DNA from: Betaproteobacteria bacterium
Lineage (GTDB): Bacteria > Pseudomonadota > Gammaproteobacteria > Burkholderiales > Usitatibacteraceae
Length of the DNA: 64,000 nt
Assembly (NCBI GenBank): GCA_016711875.1
Contig: JADJSD010000001.1
Location: 1,984,001-2,048,000, forward strand
Direction of reading: 5' to 3'
Under the pieces are notes generated by a model. That model worked only from the letters and a program-made list of their open reading frames with translations. It was not told the DNA's origin and ran no database searches. The position numbers were made by a program, and so were the translations under genes. Shown here one piece after another: positions 61,583 to 64,000 of this stretch (position 1 is its first letter; every line of letters starts with the position of its first letter).

Positions 61583-61656
61583 CCGCCTTCCGCGCCCGAC
61601 CGGGCGAGAGCTTCAGCGCGCACGCCGACGAACCCGAATCCCTGGGGAGACGAGAC

Positions 61657-62130
61657 ATGCGATTCACGACGACGATGGTCTTCGCCGCGGCACTGGCCAG
61701 TGGCGCGGTGGCCGTGGCGCAGGAACCCTTCGATGCCTGCGAGCTGTTCACGCAGGCCGAAGCCGAGAGCGTGCTGGGCAAGGGCGCGAGCCCCGAGCCG
61801 CCCAACCCGAAGGTGAAGCGCCCGAAGGTGGTTTCCACCTGCAGCTACTTCGGTTCGCGCGACGGCAAGATCACCGCGGCGACCGCGCAGTTCCGCTTCG
61901 CGAAGACGGAAGCCGACGTGCAGCGCGCTTTCGACGAGGAGCGGCTCAAGTTCCAGTCGAAGCCCATGCTCATCGCGGGCGGGCGCGCCTTCTGGAGCGC
62001 GAAGCAGGGCCAGCTGCACGTCCAGAAGGGTCGCGCCTGGCTCACGGTCGCCGTGGGGTCGCAGAAACCCGCGGAACGCGAGCCGGAGCCCGCGCGGCGC
62101 CTGGCGGAGCAGCTCGCCAAGAAGCTCTGA
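61657..62130 (+). CDS. Small secreted protein of unknown function
   Basis: A 157-residue exported protein (signal RFTTTMVFAAALASGAVAVA). Mature part begins QEPFDACELFTQAEAESVLG, similar in pattern to DUF3558-like lipoproteins, with a second Cys at STCSYFG. The end is Lys-rich. GGGGAGA precedes the ATG. Confidence 0.65.
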   Translation: MRFTTTMVFAAALASGAVAVAQEPFDACELFTQAEAESVLGKGASPEPPNPKVKRPKVVSTCSYFGSRDGKITAATAQFRFAKTEADVQRAFDEERLKFQSKPMLIAGGRAFWSAKQGQLHVQKGRAWLTVAVGSQKPAEREPEPARRLAEQLAKKL

Positions 62131-62131
62131 T

Positions 62132-62150
62132 GAAGGGGACAGTCCCCTTC
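62132..62150. repeat. Tight 9-bp hairpin
   Basis: GAAGGGGAC and GTCCCCTTC separated by one base, two bases after the preceding stop codon. This GGGGACAGTCCCC motif is common between genes in many proteobacteria. No T tract, so a terminator role is uncertain. Confidence 0.55.
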
Positions 62151-62251
62151 GACGCCTTCGGCAAGGGCTCTCGCGACCCCCTTTGGTAGAATGACAGGCT
62201 GGACGCGCGTGCCTTCGCCCGCGCGAGCAACCGAGTCTTCAGGGAGAGCGA

Positions 62252-63535
62252 ATGTCCGCCATCGTCGAAGTCGTTGCCCGCGAGATCCTGGATTCCCGCG
62301 GCAATCCCACCGTGGAAGCCGATGTCCTTCTGGAATCGGGCGTGCTGGGGAGGGCTGCGGTGCCCTCCGGCGCCTCGACCGGGTCGAGGGAAGCCATCGA
62401 GTTGCGCGACGGCGACGCCAAGCGCTATCTCGGCAAGGGCGTGCAGAAGGCCGTCGATCACGTGAACACGGAGATCTGCGAGGCCATCATCGGCCTGGAC
62501 GTCTCCGAGCAGGCCCACCTGGACCGCGTGCTCTGCGACCTGGATGGCACCGAGAACAAGGCGCGCCTGGGCGCCAACGCCATCCTCGCGGTGTCGGTCG
62601 CCTGCGCCAAGGCGGCGGCGGAGGAATGCGGCCTGCCCCTCTACCGATATCTCGGGGGCAGCGCCCCGCGCAAGATGCCCGTGCCGATGATGAACGTCAT
62701 CAACGGCGGCGCCCACGCGAACAATTCGCTCGACCTGCAGGAATTCATGATCATCCCCGCGGGCCTGCCCACCTTCCGGGATGCGCTGCGCTGCGGGGCC
62801 GAGGTGTTCCACACCCTCAAGAAGATGCTCGACAAGGAAGGCATGTCGACCACGGTGGGCGACGAGGGCGGCTTCGCGCCCAACCTGCCCAACAACGAGG
62901 CGGCCATCCAGTGGATCCTCAAGGCCATCGAGGAAGCGGGCTACCTCGCCGGCAGCGACGTCCTGATCGGCCTGGACTGCGCGGCGAGCGAGTTCTACAA
63001 GGACGGCAAGTACCGCTTCGAGAGCGAGCACCTGTCGTACACCGCGCAGCAGTTCACCGATCTCCTGGACACCTGGTGCGACAAGTACCCGATCATCTCG
63101 ATCGAGGACGGCATGGCCGAGGGCGACTGGGACGGGTGGGCGATGCTCACCGAGCGCATCGGCAAGGGCGTGCAGGTGGTGGGCGACGACGTGTTCGTCA
63201 CCAACCCGCGCATCCTGGAGGAAGGCATCCGCCGGGGCGTCGCCAACTCCATCCTGGTGAAGATCAACCAGATCGGCACGCTCTCGGAGACCTTCGAGGC
63301 CATCGGCATGGCGCACCGCGCCGGCTACACCACGGTGATCTCGCACCGCTCCGGCGAGACGGAGGATTCGACCATCGCCGACATCGCGGTGGGCACGAAC
63401 GCGATGCAGATCAAGACGGGCTCGCTCTCGCGATCGGACCGCACGGCCAAGTACAACCAGCTCCTGCGCATCGAGGAAGAGCTGGGCGACGGCGCCGAGT
63501 ACGCGGGCCGCGGGGCCTTCTACCACCTGAAATGA
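62252..63535 (+). CDS. eno: Enolase
   Basis: Converts 2-phosphoglycerate to phosphoenolpyruvate. The 427-residue product is full length, with AREILDSRGNPTVE near the start, SGASTGSREAIELRD, metal ligands in LIGLDCAASEF and ISIEDGMAEGDWDGW, and the signature LVKINQIGTLSETFE containing the catalytic Lys. GGGAGAG precedes the ATG. ftsB follows with one base between stop and start. Confidence 0.98.
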   Translation: MSAIVEVVAREILDSRGNPTVEADVLLESGVLGRAAVPSGASTGSREAIELRDGDAKRYLGKGVQKAVDHVNTEICEAIIGLDVSEQAHLDRVLCDLDGTENKARLGANAILAVSVACAKAAAEECGLPLYRYLGGSAPRKMPVPMMNVINGGAHANNSLDLQEFMIIPAGLPTFRDALRCGAEVFHTLKKMLDKEGMSTTVGDEGGFAPNLPNNEAAIQWILKAIEEAGYLAGSDVLIGLDCAASEFYKDGKYRFESEHLSYTAQQFTDLLDTWCDKYPIISIEDGMAEGDWDGWAMLTERIGKGVQVVGDDVFVTNPRILEEGIRRGVANSILVKINQIGTLSETFEAIGMAHRAGYTTVISHRSGETEDSTIADIAVGTNAMQIKTGSLSRSDRTAKYNQLLRIEEELGDGAEYAGRGAFYHLK

Positions 63536-63536
63536 G

Positions 63537-63833
63537 ATGAAGGCGCTCGCCGCGCTGCTGGCCGGCCTCGTCCTCGCGCTCCAGGTTCCGCTCTGGTTCG
63601 GCAAGGGCGGCTGGCTCAAGGTGCGCGAGCTCGATCGCCAGCTCGCCGAGCAGCGCGCGGGCAACGATCGCCTGAAGGTGCGCAACGACGCCCTCGACGC
63701 GGAAGTGCGCGACCTGAAGCAGGGCCTCGACGCCGTCGAGGAGCGGGCCCGCGTCGAGCTGGGCATGATCCGCCAGGACGAGGTCTTCTACCAGGTCGTC
63801 ACGCCTGCGCCCACGCCGCGCGCGGGCCGATGA
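63537..63833 (+). CDS. ftsB: Cell division protein FtsB
   Basis: A 98-residue bitopic divisome protein with one N-terminal membrane helix (LAALLAGLVLALQVPLWFG) and a coiled coil (KVRELDRQLAEQRAGNDRLK). The conserved ARVELGMIRQDEVFYQV ending is present. It acts with FtsL and FtsQ at the septum. Position directly after eno is the standard proteobacterial order. Confidence 0.95.
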   Translation: MKALAALLAGLVLALQVPLWFGKGGWLKVRELDRQLAEQRAGNDRLKVRNDALDAEVRDLKQGLDAVEERARVELGMIRQDEVFYQVVTPAPTPRAGR

Positions 63834-64000
63834 GCGCCGCGCCCCTCGTCTCGCTCCTCATCCCTGCCTACCGGCCGCGCTTCTTCGGGGAGGCGCTCTC
63901 GAGCGCCCGGGCGCAGCGCCATCCGAACCTTGAAATCGTGGTGGGCGACGACTCGCCCGGCGGGGAGATCGCGCGGGCCGTGAAGGCCGCGGACGATCCG
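63830..64000 (+). CDS. Family 2 glycosyltransferase, N-terminal fragment
   Basis: The first 57 codons are visible before the window ends. The start APLVSLLIPAYRPRFFGEAL and the LEIVVGDDSPGG motif are those of GT-A fold family 2 transferases. The ATG overlaps the ftsB stop (ATGA). Confidence 0.75.
   Translation, partial: MSAAPLVSLLIPAYRPRFFGEALSSARAQRHPNLEIVVGDDSPGGEIARAVKAADDP

Overview
The window is high-G+C bacterial chromosome. It looks like a betaproteobacterium or a close relative: pyrG, kdsA, eno and ftsB are all present, nuoN ends at the left edge, and there are Bug-type solute receptors, Rid proteins, a TonB receptor and several secreted proteins. This assignment is inference from gene content. 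No rRNA, tRNA, CRISPR array, prophage or intact insertion sequence was seen.

Layout. 1-4284 (+): end of nuoN, an ADP-ribose pyrophosphatase-like NUDIX gene, glpD and a HAD phosphatase. 4302-4920: a convergent gap filled by two large structured palindromic elements in opposite orientation plus a decayed half copy. 4958-11331 (-): a PAS/pseudokinase/two-receiver protein, pgi, and an EamA transporter, methyltransferase and NUDIX gene with start/stop overlaps. 11335-15900 (+): a sigma70-type promoter, a leader hairpin, dadA-like, threonine ammonia-lyase, ridA, a diguanylate cyclase and a DUF3592 gene. 15914-20073 (-): secreted protein, M20 peptidase, second Rid protein, DSD1-type PLP enzyme and SIMPL protein.

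20188-26232 is an accessory stretch. It starts with an antitoxin that has lost most of its toxin. Then comes a visibly lower-G+C cluster: an MFS transporter divergent from a methylaspartate ammonia-lyase-like enzyme, a TetR regulator, a Bug receptor and an MmgE/PrpD protein. The ammonia-lyase homologue keeps its metal ligands and catalytic lysine but has altered substrate-pocket positions. It is the best candidate here for an undescribed catabolic system.

26450-33178 (-): a CDF transporter, corA, pckG with a clear terminator, an aldolase-mtnA pair that looks like a 5'-deoxynucleoside salvage (DHAP shunt) module, and an unknown membrane protein. 33256-49581 (+): pyrG, kdsA, ketopantoate reductase, vanadium haloperoxidase-like protein, DUF302 protein, GMC oxidoreductase, an IorAB-type molybdenum hydroxylase, soxXYZA without soxB, and a ZnuD-like receptor. 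After these come a PCuAC copper chaperone, a deacetylase-family enzyme (-), a K+ channel, an M17 aminopeptidase, a secreted TPR-CHAT protease-like protein and an outer membrane barrel (-). The right end carries a GltB-like FMN protein, an amidohydrolase, two secreted unknowns, eno, ftsB and the start of a glycosyltransferase. The usually contiguous pyrG-kdsA and eno-ftsB blocks lie about 26 kb apart.

Several intergenic regions hold very long near-perfect inverted repeats (4302-4535, 4613-4842, 34935-35126, 39273-39430, 59571-59840). They belong to at least three sequence families with the same nested design and are the most unusual non-coding signal here. Most other long open frames are antisense shadows caused by the high G+C.
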